This document shows positions 41,145 to 52,399 of a DNA stretch of 64,000 nt, piece by piece. Location: positions 218,961 through 282,960 of the forward strand of contig SAUG01000028.1 in assembly GCA_011316305.1 (NCBI GenBank), read 5' to 3'. A program made the translations under genes and the position numbers. This DNA comes from Rusavskia elegans (taxonomy: Eukaryota > Ascomycota > Lecanoromycetes > Teloschistales > Teloschistaceae). The notes under the pieces were generated by a model. That model worked only from the letters and a program-made list of their open reading frames with translations, had not been told where the DNA came from and made no database searches. Position 1 is the first letter of the stretch. Each line of letters opens with the position of its first letter.

Positions 41145-42401
41145 TGTGCTCGAGTACTGGAAGGATGGAAAGGTGATGATGCTTGGTGATTTGGTATGGT
41201 AGCCGTGGCAGCACCCTGGTAAGCGGGCTAACTTCGACCCGTACAACCATGCTGTCCCGGCCGAAGAATACTGGCGGACTTTTTCACGCTGGGCTCGGTT
41301 CAACGGAAGGGAAGACTTCGGTTTTAAAGGAAGTTTTTTAAGGAAGAGGAGATGTAGTCGATGGGTATGTACGGGTTGGATCCTTGGACGAATGTTCTGT
41401 TGTACGGAAGTTTCTTCTGTATTGAACTTCATTTGTATGGGAACACTGCTGGGTCAAGGTTGGGTTCCGGGTCTTTTGGATGATTTCCTGTGGGAGCAGT
41501 CCCCAAGGAGAGTCTTCTCGAGGTTTTTCGCGGGTTGACCGTTTTCCCTCGAGACATTTGAGCTGAAGCTGGAGGCGGCCAGCTCGTTCAGGCGGCGAAT
41601 GCAGACTGAACTCATCATCATCATCCTGGGTACGATTGCCTGGGAAGACAATACCACGCGGTTTGTACTGTAGGATTAGAGGTCACCAAATCGTACGACT
41701 TTTTGCCTCAACATTGCTCATGAGCTTTTCCTACCATGATCTCGATTGGCGCTTCATCGTGTCATCTCAACCTACATTCCGACCGTACGTGCAGATCATC
41801 TCGAAGACTCTTCTCCTCTGCCATTCGGAAGATATGAAGAACGGCGAATTGATGGAGTCATATCTTGGGTACGGAGCGAAGAATGGACTGATGTTGTTGA
41901 CTGCGTGATTCCCCACCAATAGCTCAGTGCAGAAATTGTTTAGTACAAGTGTCGTTTTCATTCCACAAGGCATCTCGACATCAGAATATGGCGGATCTAG
42001 TGAGCGCGGTGTGGTCGATCTGTCAGGTACGGAGTGTCAGATGGGATGTCGTCGGTCCCGAATCCTTTTTGCCGCCGAAGCCGAGGCGACTTTAGGCTGG
42101 GTGCATCTGTCATCATTACCAATAATATTAATATACATATCTTGCTTCCTCCTCTTCGCAGAGCCGTATATTTACATGTTCAAGCTTGTATTTCCATGGG
42201 TGTAGGGTTCTTGGCACTTTGAAATCGACGTCCTGAACTGGCAGAGCGAACTCCGAATCGATTGGTTGTAGACATAGATCGGTTGGATTTCATTCACGGC
42301 ATACAACTACCACTGAATTGTACATTTCGAGCTTAGCGACCAACTCTACAACTACGTCAAAAAATCGAAGAACTTACGCCCAAGGCGGCGAACTTGGCCC
42401 G
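41145..42401. other. Intergenic before RIB3
   Basis: About 1.26 kb. Several short frames on both strands have no coherent domains. No gene supported. RIB3 promoter elements should lie at its right end. Confidence 0.4.
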
Positions 42402-43246
42402 ATGCCGGTCAATGGGCTGCAAAAACTACGATTCGATTCTATCGAGGACTCCATAGACGCTTTCAGTATGTCGATACGAACTTCTTCATCCCTTGTCGCT
42501 TCAAGGAGGATTTCCGGCTGCGGGTTGACTGGGAAAAAGTTAATTTCCAGTATAGGGAGTGGGGAATTCATCGTCGTTCTCGACTCCACGGACCGCGAGA
42601 ACGAGGGCGACCTCATCATTGCAGCAGATGCAATAACCACGGAGAAAATGGCCTTCATGATCCGTCATTCCAGGTCCGTACGTTCACCCTGCTTTCGCAG
42701 TCCTGCATTTTGAATGCGCTGATGCCCTCAGCTCGTAGTGGCCTCATCTGCGCTCCTCTTCCTTCATCACGCGCGAAGTCACTGGATCTTCCTCAGATGG
42801 TGACTGCAAACGCCGATCCGAACCGGACAGCTTACACTGTTTCCATTGATGCCTCAGCGCCGTCAATAACCACAGGTATCTCGGCGCATGACCGTGCTCT
42901 CACATGTCGAACGCTCACTGCCCCAAATGTGGACGCCTCCTCCTTTCGAAGACCTGGACATGTCTTTCCCTTAAAGGCACGAGATGGCGGGATTAGAGAA
43001 AGGCCAGGTCACACCGAAGCTGCCGTGGAGTTCTGTCGATTAGCGGGCAAACCGCTAGCGGGAGTGATTTGTGAGCTGGTGGAAGACGGAGAGGAAGTCG
43101 AAGGGACTGCGGAGAGGAGAGGCGGTGGTATGATGAGAAGAGATGGTTGCTTGGAGTTTGGGCGGCAGTGGGGATTGAAGGTGTGCACGATTGAGGATCT
43201 GGTGGACTTTGTCGAAACAGAGAAACCGGTGAACGGAAAAGCCTGA
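42402..43246 (+). CDS. RIB3: 3,4-dihydroxy-2-butanone 4-phosphate synthase (riboflavin synthesis)
   Basis: Three exons, 42402-42465, 42556-42673 and 42739-43246, give 229 residues. The enzyme converts ribulose 5-phosphate to L-3,4-dihydroxy-2-butanone 4-phosphate plus formate, feeding riboflavin synthesis. Family motifs are all present: the acidic loop RENEGDL (residues 35-41), HSSGLIC, MVTANADPNRTAYTVSID, TGISAHDRA, FRRPGHVFPL, the RxGHTEA-type loop GHTEAAVEF, and GVICELV. The first intron (90 nt, phase 1) restores AFRSGEFIVVLD; it is a multiple of three and contains no stop, so intron retention would still give an open protein. The second intron is 65 nt. The ATG at 42402 is the first in this frame. 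Confidence 0.93.
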
Positions 43247-43856
43247 AAGCCAGGACCAAGCTCCCACGGCGATGACTAGCTCCTACTACCATGTCATTTT
43301 ATACTCTGTCTTGAATGGCACGTCCGTCTTTCTTCGTGCAGTACCCTGCCAGACGCTAGTAGGGATGACATACAGTCTTTTGAGCTAGCATGGCTCATGA
43401 TGCTGATTTGAACCTGCACTGAGGCTCCTTGGACTGTACCTCGTTCTTCATGGGTAAACACGTTGGGCGAACTCACTGCAATCAGATCAGAAGAAAGGGT
43501 ACAACATTGATCCCAATGGAGACTTGGACATCAGAAATCCAAGTAAGCTATCATTGGTGTTGAGTGTTTAAGGGTCTTTTTGGAAAATAAAAAAGAATAT
43601 CGTTGAAACAGCAGTAAGGTAGCAGTTTGAAGTGAGCTTCTGTTGAAGTCACGGCGCTAGTACAGCCCTACGATTCAATCATGAGCTGCATCCCTGTCAA
43701 TTTTATAGTCACTACTTTGATGGAAATATTCATTTCCACTTTCACACGCTCAAAGCCCACCGTTCTTTTATGTTCTTTCTATACTAACTGCTCAGTTCCC
43801 AGCCTATGTATTGAAGTGTTACCCAGGCTGCTCTTTAATGAGCATTTCCCTTGAAC
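43247..43856. other. Intergenic between RIB3 and RPB3
   Basis: About 610 bases between tandem plus-strand genes. Nothing recognised. The RPB3 promoter presumably lies in its last 300 bases. Confidence 0.4.
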
Positions 43857-44990
43857 ATGGACTACGACGCAATGGACGGGCTCGAGGACGCAGGTCCTCG
43901 AGTCACTGTCCGACAAGTGAGACCAATCCCAATTCTTGAACCGTCAGATCACGGCCGAGTCCGACTAAATATTTTCAGGCTTCGAGAGATCGCGCTGACT
44001 TCACCATGGAAGGCGTTGACCTATCCTTTGCCAATTCTCTGCGCCGAACGCTCCTCGCCGAAGTCCCCACTATGGCTATCGACCTCGTCGAAGTCCAAGC
44101 CAATACGTCCTCCCTTGCCGACGAGTTCATCGCTCATCGCCTCGGCCTCATCCCGTTGAACTCCAAGAACGTCGACGACGTCTCATACACCCGGGACTGT
44201 GAATACTGCGAACAATACTGTGAACATTGCTCCGTCACTCTGGATCTACACGCGCGGTGTACAGGCGACGAGATCATGAAAGTCTATGCGCGCGATCTGG
44301 TTGTCTCTGAACCGCGACCGAACGAGTGGGTGGGCATGCCCGTAATCACGGATTCCCTAGGTTTGGGAAGCGTGATCTGCAAGCTACGGAAAGATCAGGA
44401 GATACGGATGAAATGCATAGCCAAAAAGGGCATTGCAAAAGAACATGCGAAATGGGCGCCTACGAGCGCAGTGGGATTTGAATACGATCCGCACAATAAG
44501 CTGAAGCATCTGGACTACTGGTATGAGGAGGATCCAGCTAAGGAATGGTAAGTAATCGCTAGGCTTTGGCACATCCATACGGGAGCTTCATCCATACTAA
44601 TCCATCTGCAGGCCAAAGTCCAACAACGCCGCCTGGGAAGACGCCCCCCAAGACGGAGAACCCTTCGACTTCTCAGCCAACCCGGGCAAATTCTACTTCG
44701 ACGTCGAATCCATCGGTAACCTCGAACCCGACGCCGTAGTCCTCCAGGGTATCAAAGTCCTCCAACAAAAACTCGCCCTCGTCATCCAGGAACTCTCGGG
44801 CGACGATCGCAACGGAGACGCCGATGGTTTTGGCGCCCCGAGGAGTCCGGATGGCATGCAAGCTGGCGGTGACTATGGCCTGAATCAGGGGTATACGACG
44901 CCGTTTGGAGATACCGGCGGTCAGACTATGTATGGAGGAGGTACCACACCTTTTGGTGCAACGCCGTATGGGCAGAGCGGATGGCAGTGA
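43857..44990 (+). CDS. RPB3: RNA polymerase II subunit RPB3
   Basis: Three exons, 43857-43916, 43979-44547 and 44612-44990, give 335 residues; introns are 62 and 64 nt and phases close. The alpha-type dimerisation domain begins with DFTMEGVDLSFANSLRRTLLAEVPTMAID, a hallmark of the RPB3/alpha family. The zinc loop has Cys94, 97, 101 and 104 in a C-x2-C-x3-C-x2-C arrangement. VGFEYDPHNKLKHLDYWYEEDP is the RPB3-specific segment, and GKFYFDVESIGNLEPDAVVLQGIKVLQQKL closes the second alpha-like domain. The subunit pairs with RPB11 to nucleate Pol II assembly in the nucleus. The C-terminal 70 residues form a Gly/Thr/Tyr/Gln-rich tail typical of filamentous fungi. Confidence 0.95.
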
Positions 44991-45821
44991 TGGCATTCGA
45001 GGGCAGGCGGGTTGCGAGGCATGTACAACAGGCATTATGATGGCGTTGGTGGATGGATAGGGATGCATCTGGACGGCCAGGCGCATTTAGGGTGAACGGT
45101 GGGTTGGTTGTTGAATAGATTTTTGCAGGCTTTCCTGGGATCAAGAGCATTTCAATACCCGGCATCTACCTGGCATTTCCCAACCAAATGTATCAATATT
45201 GGTCATGTGTTCCTTCGTTGGATGGACTGGAATTTCAGTACCTTCAGATGAATGTGTTGAGAAGATGCGTTCAAGTGATCGCATGGGAGTCGAAAGTTGA
45301 AGAACACGTTCATGTACGTTGAAGCGAAGTGATGGTCAAGTCTTGACCTCACACCTGTCTTCTGCTCAATGTATTACCCCAACTCTTCGATGATTGAACC
45401 GTACAATTACCCCTTCGCGTCCATGATCGTAGCAATCGTGGGGAGAAACAAATAACATCCTATATAGATGATGATGGGGAAAGTATTAGGAAACGGACCA
45501 GCAGAATGCAGACAAGTTGCTTCTGGTAGGACTAGGTACGGAAGAGATTATATAGGCCTGGGAAGACATACTACAGTTGCCTGAAATAAGTTGCAAACAA
45601 TATCTCTCCGACCAGGTGAGAGATAACGAACGCGGGGCGCCAATAATGGGAATGACTTTGTCTTTCCCTGCCGGCAGAAAGCATTTCACAATATTCTGCT
45701 TCTGCGCGGTCGGCCCCACGATGAGCCTCTGGGCAACATCGCTGGCAGTAACCTACCTCCTAACATTTGTGAAGCCCAAAAGTAGGAAAGTAGAAACATC
45801 AGAGAGCAGGTAGCGCATGCA
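44991..45821. other. Convergent intergenic region
   Basis: About 830 bases between the ends of RPB3 (plus) and LSM1 (minus). It holds both 3' UTRs. A plus-strand frame at 45577-45813 has no start-site support or domain and is not annotated. Confidence 0.4.
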
Positions 45822-46598
45822 TCAAAACAAAATCTCCCCGCTGTGTTCGGCCTCGAATCCCAGAGCCTGTAGCTTTGCCTGCCGGATCTTGTCGGATCGC
45901 TTGGTATTTTGGTTCCTTTCTACGGTGAGAGCGTGGACTTCTTCTGGCGAGGCTTTGCGATAGGGTTCGGGGATGTAATCATCCTTGTCGAGATCCTGTA
46001 TGTGCAGTCCGGCTTGATGAGTTCTTGCTGTGTGAATTCGAAGCAGGTGGGATAGACGTACGATTTCGCCGAGCAACAGAACGTTTTCCCCTCTTACGAG
46101 GAAGATACCACGTGGTACATCTGCGTAGATATCCTCGATGAAGATGCGCTCGATGGTGTCCTGGAGGACTAGGTTTGCTGTTCCCCACGTCAATCTCGGC
46201 GACGGGAAGAATCGATGGTTGGAGGCGGTGTTTGATATACCGAATTGGTCCCAGCTCCTCAAGACTCCGATGAGCTTCCTCCCATCACGGAGGACAAGCA
46301 CTAGCTTTTCTGTGGTTCATAGCAACGAAGCCCTCTCGGTCAGCCGGGGGTGTTCTGGTTCTGGTCGGTATGGCGGTTGCACCAGGGTGGAGCCGGTGTG
46401 GGCGTCTTACTGTCTGTGAGATCTAGCAGTTGGGCCGCGGTTGTAAACATCTAGATTGCAGATGTTGGTCAAGGAGCACGACGATTGTTGGGGTGGGATG
46501 GTTCCAACCTGCGGTGGGAGCTGAGTAGGGCCCCCGGGTGGAGGAACATGGTTGGGACCTCCGGCGGCGTTAGGATCCTGGATGGTGAGGCTTTCCAT
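45822..46598 (-). CDS. LSM1: Lsm1, Sm-like subunit of the cytoplasmic decay complex
   Basis: Five exons, 46598-46509, 46450-46411, 46309-46241, 46177-46062 and 45995-45822, give 162 residues, so four introns (58, 101, 63 and 66 nt) in a very short gene. The Sm1 motif reads [28 protein letters not shown] and the Sm2 motif [16 protein letters not shown]. The Lsm1-specific C-terminal helix follows ([11 protein letters not shown], then [11 protein letters not shown]). Lsm1 is the defining subunit of the Lsm1-7 ring, which binds oligoadenylated mRNA 3' ends with Pat1 and promotes decapping in the cytoplasm. A Pro/Gly-rich N-terminal extension is encoded by exon 1. Each splice join restores the Sm fold exactly, so the model is firm. 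Confidence 0.93.
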
Positions 46599-47022
46599 AG
46601 TGTAGAATCATTGAGATGCTGGAAAGTCATATCATGGCTGTCGTGGCGAATATCGTGATCTGCGAAAGGAACGAGGAATAATCAAGATGTCACCTGTACC
46701 TAGAGTAGTAGCAAAGGATGATGGAGAGAGGCGCTTCCCCCTCGGCTTTTTTTTGTTATTTTGATTGCAAAACACCCGCCCACCTGCCACTAGTATTTGT
46801 GACTCGTTTTGATAGGACCGGTGGATAGACTACGAAGCAGAGTGCATATTAACCTTTCGGTCGTTTTCGGAGAATAATGTTCCCAAGGCGACTTTCTCAA
46901 TATTAACCCTTCACCAAAACATGTATTTCCGAGTCTCCTGCGAGATCTTGTCCCCGCAGAGTTACATGAAGATTTGTTGTATGTAATTCCAGCTTACATC
47001 TCTAGGTATCTGAGGTATATCC
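46599..47022. promoter_or_regulatory. Divergent region between LSM1 and trpE
   Basis: About 420 bases between divergent start codons, so it holds both promoters. A T-rich tract lies at about 46750-46760. No CPC1/Gcn4-type TGACTCA site is evident on quick reading. Confidence 0.5.
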
Positions 47023-48851
47023 ATGGCTCCAAAGGTTGATCAAGAGCAATGTATGACAATAGAGCAACATATCTGCTAACCATCATGTAGAACATCCAAC
47101 CTTCGTTCGAGACTGTGCAAGAGATTCTATCAGGATATCAGGATTCTGCTGATAATGCTCCAAATCTGGTACCCTTGTGTGCTACAATCTCTGGCGCCCT
47201 CCTTACTCCATCTGCAGCATATCTGAAACTGTCCAATGGGTAATGCTGTACGCTCAACTGCTGTCCAAATTTCCAATGTTTACCCAAGTCGTCCAGATCT
47301 CAGTCAGAGCTTTCTTTTCTGTTCGAGAGTGTTGCAGCGGCGCAGACCATCGGCAGGCATAGTTTCGTTGGAGCCAGTCAGTCAACGTTGAAATTGAGAA
47401 GAAAGTCGGTCAATTGACATATTTTAGATCCGAGGAAGGTTCTCAAGACCGGTCCAGGCCATGGACCAGAAGCAGATCCTTTGCCCTTCCTCCAGGAGGA
47501 GCTTTCCAAAAGCCGCGAGGCCGTCGTCCCAGGACTCGATCTACCACCGCTGACCGGAGGAGCAATCGGTTACGTTGGGTATGACTGCGTCCGCTATTTC
47601 GAGCCCCGGACCGCTCGACCCATGAAAGACATCCTTCAAGTCCCCGAGTCTCTTTTCATGCTGTTCGATACCATCGTCGCCTTCGATCACGCCTTCTCCA
47701 CCATCAAAGTCATCACCTACGTCCATCTCCCAAAATCCTTCACAGACGAACTAGCACTCCACAAAGCCTACAACGCTGCCCGCAAGATCCTCACCTCCAC
47801 CATCTCAACCCTCCAATCCCCCAACACCCCTCTTCCCCCTCAACAACCCATCCCCCAAAACAGCGACCAATCCACCAACATCTCCCGCCCAGGCTTCACC
47901 TCCAACATCGGCCCGTCCGGTTATAAATCCCACGTCCGCACCCTCAAACAGCACATCTGGAAAGGCGACATCTTCCAAGCCGTCCCCTCCCACCGCCTCT
48001 CCCGCCCCACAACCCTCCACCCCTTCAACCTCTACTCCCACCTCCGCACCCTCAACCCCTCCCCCTACCTCTTCTACATCTCCTGCTCCACCTTCCACCT
48101 CGTCGGCGCCTCCCCCGAACTCCTCGTCAAATCCGACGAAAACAACCGCATCATCACCCACCCCATCGCCGGCACCGTCCCGCGCGGCAAAACCCCCCAA
48201 AAAGACGACCAACTCGCCCAGGAGCTGCAGCAGAGCGAGAAGGATCGAGCCGAGCACGTCATGCTGGTTGATCTGGCCCGGAACGATGTCAACCGTGTTT
48301 GCGACCCTTGGAGCACGAGAGTCGATCGCTTGATGGTGGTGGAGAAATTCAGCCATGTCCAGCATCTCGTTTCGCAGGTTTCGGGCCTCTTGCGCAAGGG
48401 AAAGACAAGATTCGATGCTTTTCGCAGTATCTTCCCCGCCGGCACTGTGAGTGGGGCGCCGAAGGTGCGGGCGATGGAGTTGATTGCCGAGTTGGAGGGG
48501 GAGAAGAGAGGCGTGTATGCGGGTGCGGTGGGGTATTTTGGGTATGGGAATGTGGATGCGGATGGCAAGGAAGGGGAGGGGGCGATGGATACGTGTATTG
48601 CGTTGAGGACGATGATGGTGAAGGGGGGGGTGGCGTATTTGCAGGCGGGGGGCGGGATTGTGTTTGATAGTGTGGAGGAGGATGAATGGGTGGAGACGAT
48701 GAATAAACTGGGGAGTAATATTGCGTGTGTGCAAAGTGCGGAGGAGATGTTTAAGGATGGGAGTGAGCGTGGTGAGAATGGGATTGCTGAGGAGGAGGAT
48801 GAGAGGATGGGCGAGGGGGATGAGAATGGGACGGTGGAAATACCAGGGTAG
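47023..48851 (+). CDS. TRP2 (trpE): Anthranilate synthase component I
   Basis: Four exons, 47023-47034, 47091-47239, 47297-47376 and 47428-48851, give 554 residues. The enzyme uses chorismate, with glutamine supplied through the TrpG partner, to make anthranilate, the first step of tryptophan synthesis. The N-terminal regulatory part has NLVPLCATI and the feedback-site-like LLESV analogue FLFESVAAA, then HSFVGANPRKVLKTG. The catalytic part has PLTGGAIGYVGYDCVRYFE, GDIFQAVPSHRLSR, PSPYLFYI, GASPELLVK, HPIAGTVPRGK, LVDLARNDVNRVC and GTVSGAPKVRAMELI, all in family order. The first exon is only 12 nt and uses a GTTGAT donor, the least certain join. The last 40 residues are an acidic Glu/Gly/Asn tail. 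Confidence 0.93.
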
Positions 48852-49166
48852 ATGGGGGTTTGATACAGCATCTTTATTTAGAATTGTGCGATCTACCATT
48901 GAAAACAGTATGCCCCGACTGGGGTGGTGAAATAACTGCAGTCGCCACGTTGGGAACATTGTCTGAATTCCATCCGAGCTCGCCGACCCCTTCACAACAT
49001 CTCCCTCCATCTTCTGACCTCTGAACCCAGGGGCCCTCGACTTCTCAATTGGCCCCATCGAGAACATCGCCCCACACCACTTCCGTCTCCCTTCTTACCG
49101 GATCGCTCGACTATCCGCCGACTTATCAATTCCCAATAGTGCCAATGAAAGTAACATACGGTATGC
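48852..49166. other. Convergent intergenic region
   Basis: About 315 bases between trpE (plus) and the small secreted protein gene (minus). Only 3' UTR expected. Confidence 0.4.
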
Positions 49167-49898
49167 TTAACTTTCTTCCGTTTCCATCATCGTCAAATTC
49201 AATATGACACCATCATCATCCTTGTAGACGAGATCCTGACCGGCAGACTTCAAATACTCTGTTCCGTTAATCCTGACCAAATCCGGATCCACCCATCTCA
49301 TCGGCGGTTGCGCATACACCGTGCCCTTGTTTTCAGATATAATCCCTCCCTTCACTTTGGATTTGAGTTCTCCACTTCCAAACTTTTCCTGGGCGGCCGC
49401 AGTGCCGAACCATTGCCCTCCTCCCCACACCAGGCCCAATATTCCCTGTATCAGCAATGCTGATGCGGTACTCGCGCCAGGTGGAAGCTTCATTTGCCCG
49501 ACACTAATGTAGCTGCCACCTCCAGGCTCCTGTGCACGCTCCTCAGATGTGAACGAGAAAACTCCCGGTCCATGCCCTGTGCGCAAAATGCGAGTCGAGC
49601 AATCATTTCCATTGCGTGGTCGTGAAACTGGACCGGGACGTTGCCAGACAGCGGCAATATCGCCGACCAGCAGGTTACGGAATTCGATCTTTTCCGCAAC
49701 TCCCCGTTGCTGAGATGTTGCGCCATCATTGTATGACACCCAGATGCGTCTGCAGCATACTCCGGGGGCTAGGTTACTGCAAATTATCGTTGCGGGCTGA
49801 TCGATGGTTCGTAGATGGGTGATGATGACATCCACTTGTAGGGTATCGGGTGCGTGCAAAAGTAGGTATAGAACAATCGAGAGAAAACTGCGCCGCAT
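49167..49898 (-). CDS. Small secreted protein of unknown function
   Basis: A single exon of 243 codons starting at the ATG at 49898. The N-terminus (MRRSFLSIVLYLLLHAP) is a typical signal peptide with a cut expected near residue 20. A Cys-rich block follows (CSNLAPGVCCR, about residues 40-50). Middle and C-terminal parts have Gly/Ala-rich stretches and one or two N-x-S/T sites (INGTEY, LNLTMM). I do not recognise a family; the CSNLxPGVCC pattern occurs in secreted or cell-wall-associated fungal proteins of unknown role. The hydrophobic ALLIQGILGLVWGG stretch near residue 165 could be a buried helix. Confidence 0.65.
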   Translation of the reverse strand: MRRSFLSIVLYLLLHAPDTLQVDVIITHLRTIDQPATIICSNLAPGVCCRRIWVSYNDGATSQQRGVAEKIEFRNLLVGDIAAVWQRPGPVSRPRNGNDCSTRILRTGHGPGVFSFTSEERAQEPGGGSYISVGQMKLPPGASTASALLIQGILGLVWGGGQWFGTAAAQEKFGSGELKSKVKGGIISENKGTVYAQPPMRWVDPDLVRINGTEYLKSAGQDLVYKDDDGVILNLTMMETEES

Positions 49899-50212
49899 GA
49901 TTGTAAGCGACTGGTTCTGGGTTGTGCAAGGATTGACGTGTTTGGTGGCGACGATGGTTGAGCGATTGCCGTAGACAAAATCCTAATGGAAGGCCATAAT
50001 AGACACGTCGAGTTGGATCCTTGAGACAGCCAGCAGAATCTCAATCACCATTCTAAGCCCATTCAACTCATGAAGAGAAAGAGAACCTGAAGAAAAGGAA
50101 GACAGAGATAGGACATCGCGAATTGATAACGACGGTGACGTACCATTTTCGGAAGAATTAGATGCGCATGCACGGATCGCCCGGGTTGCCATGTGAATGC
50201 GCTCTTTGCGCT
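49899..50212. other. Intergenic between two minus-strand genes
   Basis: About 315 bases. It should hold the secreted-protein promoter and the 3' UTR of the CorA-like gene. Nothing else seen. Confidence 0.4.
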
Positions 50213-51962
50213 TCAATTACTTCCTTCCTTGTCACGAGGTTGGTTGGCTGCTGGCATTATCTTAGCCTGCCTCTTCCTCCGCCAGAACTCCCAGACTCCT
50301 AACACCAGAACCGTTAGAGGGACGGTGACGGCGGGAAAATACCACACAAGTGGCGAGACTTCCAATGTAGCTTTTTCATTCTCATCCATACCCGCATTAA
50401 AGAAAGCCATGCTAAATACGGCCTGCAGTGATATCAGCTATATTCAAAAAGACCAGAGAAAACTTTCGGTACGTATTCACGGCAGCAACTGTCGTGTTTC
50501 TCCGAAGCCTTGCGAAGACATAGTATTGAAGTGGCGAAACATACCGAGATGAACGTCCCAGGTAAGAATACCATGGTGACGGCAGCAATGGTAATCATAG
50601 ATGAGCTGTCTCTTTGAGCATCTCTTGCGATTTTGGACGTGAGATTGGCAATATCTAAATTTGTTCGGCTGTCCATTTGGGAGCCCATGCTGAAGAAAAG
50701 ATTCATTATCAGTTTGGTACGCTCGTGGTAGTTTTCAGCCTACCGCCTGCAAATTCGATTGCGTGACGTTAGATGATCCAAGGTATCGATGGCTGAATAA
50801 GACAGCCCGAGATCGGTCGATGTCAGGGACTTGCACCTACGAGCGAAATCCACTAACACAACGAGGCTTTCGTCGAGATCTGTGAGGTCGCCATTGATGA
50901 TTTGGAAACTCCTGGATAAGTCGTGTAGTGTTTTCGTCGCGTCCGGATGGTGGACTATTTCCCTAAGAGGAATACATTGTCCACCGTTGTCTTCCTGCTG
51001 ATGGCTCAGTAACAGCTCTAGTGTTCATACTCCCAGGCTAGGTGAATGCAGCGCTGACTGACCCAATGTAGCAGCTGTCCTCTCAAGAAATCTACAGCAC
51101 CTTTCCAGGAATCGCAGCATTCTCTAGCCATGACCGCTTCAACAGTGAAGGGACACGAAGCAAGCACGACAGCGTCATCATGAGCTCGATGACTGATATA
51201 GGATTTTACTCGTTCGGGGCAGTCTACAAGGAAATACGTCGAGGAACCGGTTTCCAGAGCATGTGAGAGCCAGATGTAAGACGGTACATTCCATCCGTTG
51301 AGAATTCGATCAAAGCATTCTAGGAGACAGAAACATCAGCTTGATCACAATCTAAGGAGGCTGTGGAAGCGAGAAACCTATAGATGAGGGATGCTGCTCA
51401 TCTTCGCCATGGATAAAGCATGCCCGACCCGGCTTCGCCCATGGACTAGGATGCAGCACACTCTCAAGGAATAGCGGACTGATCTTGAAACAGGTAGAGA
51501 GTCGCCGTAGAGTATCAAGGCGAATGTGCAATTTATTGGTCGAGAAACTAGACTTCAAAAGTCATATACCTAAGCAAACACGATTGACCATGCGGTAGTG
51601 TCTTTGGTTTACCTCTCTGTCTGGGCGTGATTTGAGGAAGCTGGTTTGTCATCAGCGGATATGTCTTGACGAACTTAGATATCAACATGGAACGTACAAG
51701 ATGCGAAGGGTTGGTTTGATGGAGGTTTCTTGCTGGAGACAGAAGTAGTTTAGTCATAAAATGCCTTGATCCAGTCCTTGAAGGGATGAAAGACCTCAAG
51801 ATGCGGGAGTATAGCATTATCATCGAGTTGCTGCAACCACGTCGTGTGACTGGGGCCATGAAGAGGTCGAACGGATACTTGAAGAAAGTCGATCTGTGTC
51901 GTAGCCTCGTTCAGGTGTTGATTACGATCAAGAAGCATTCGTAGTTCATAGTGCGAGAACAT
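50213..51962 (-). pseudogene. CorA-like membrane protein interrupted by one in-frame stop
   Basis: Seven exons, 51962-51795, 51732-51698, 51640-51613, 51552-51378, 51319-51063, 50997-50545 and 50422-50213, close in phase over 442 codons. The only defect is a TAG at 50740-50742 (codon 307). The order of segments fits the fungal CorA-like family: a soluble domain with CFKISPLFLESVLHPSPW and WNVPSYIWLSHALE, a helical stalk (ENYHERTKLIMNLFF, then DSRTNLDIANLTSKIA), then two TM helices. The first is MITIAAVTMVFLPGTFIS, split by the last intron, and the second is WYFPAVTVPLTVLVLGVW. The GMN selectivity motif of true CorA channels is absent, as in most fungal members. In homologues as I remember them a Trp or Gln occupies the stop position. 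No canonical intron removes the TAG cleanly. Exon 1 and the AAG acceptor of exon 4 are the least certain parts. Confidence 0.72.
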
Positions 51963-52399
51963 GGCCGCAATGGCCGTATGGGATTCGGACAAAAGGGAAA
52001 ACGAAGAAAGAGACGATGCACGACAGTATTAATCAAATGAAATAGGGGATTGTCCAAAACGACGAGTTAACATAAGACGAGCCATGTTGCCTCTACATGA
52101 ATCTCCAAGGCCTGCCACTATTATTGCCTGAAATTGGAGTCGTACCCGTGTGAGGTACCCGGACTGCTTCGTAGGTTATATTGTTTTTCATGAAGCTCTC
52201 GATCGATAACGAGGTCCACTGAAGGCGATATAAGTCGGACCCTGTAGAGGCTATAAATAGTCAGCGCTTATCCGCGGCCCGTCCACTAGCGACGGTATGA
52301 CGGTACGTCATTTGATAAGCGATATCGGCTGTTTAGTTCTACGAGACCTTCCAATTGAGTGTTCGATATTGGACAGAAGTCGACAAGACAACAGCCACG
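51963..52399. promoter_or_regulatory. Divergent region between the CorA-like gene and ARG8
   Basis: About 440 bases between divergent starts, so two promoters are expected. A TATAAATA-like element lies near 52252-52258. Nothing further recognised. Confidence 0.45.

Noticed and set aside
45577..45813. Small plus-strand gene between RPB3 and LSM1
   Set aside because: No recognisable features and it lies where two 3' UTRs should converge.
51733..51794. Stop codon at the end of the first CorA-like exon
   Set aside because: The TAA lies in a CTAAA branch site of a 62-nt intron with a strong pyrimidine-rich CTCCAG acceptor.
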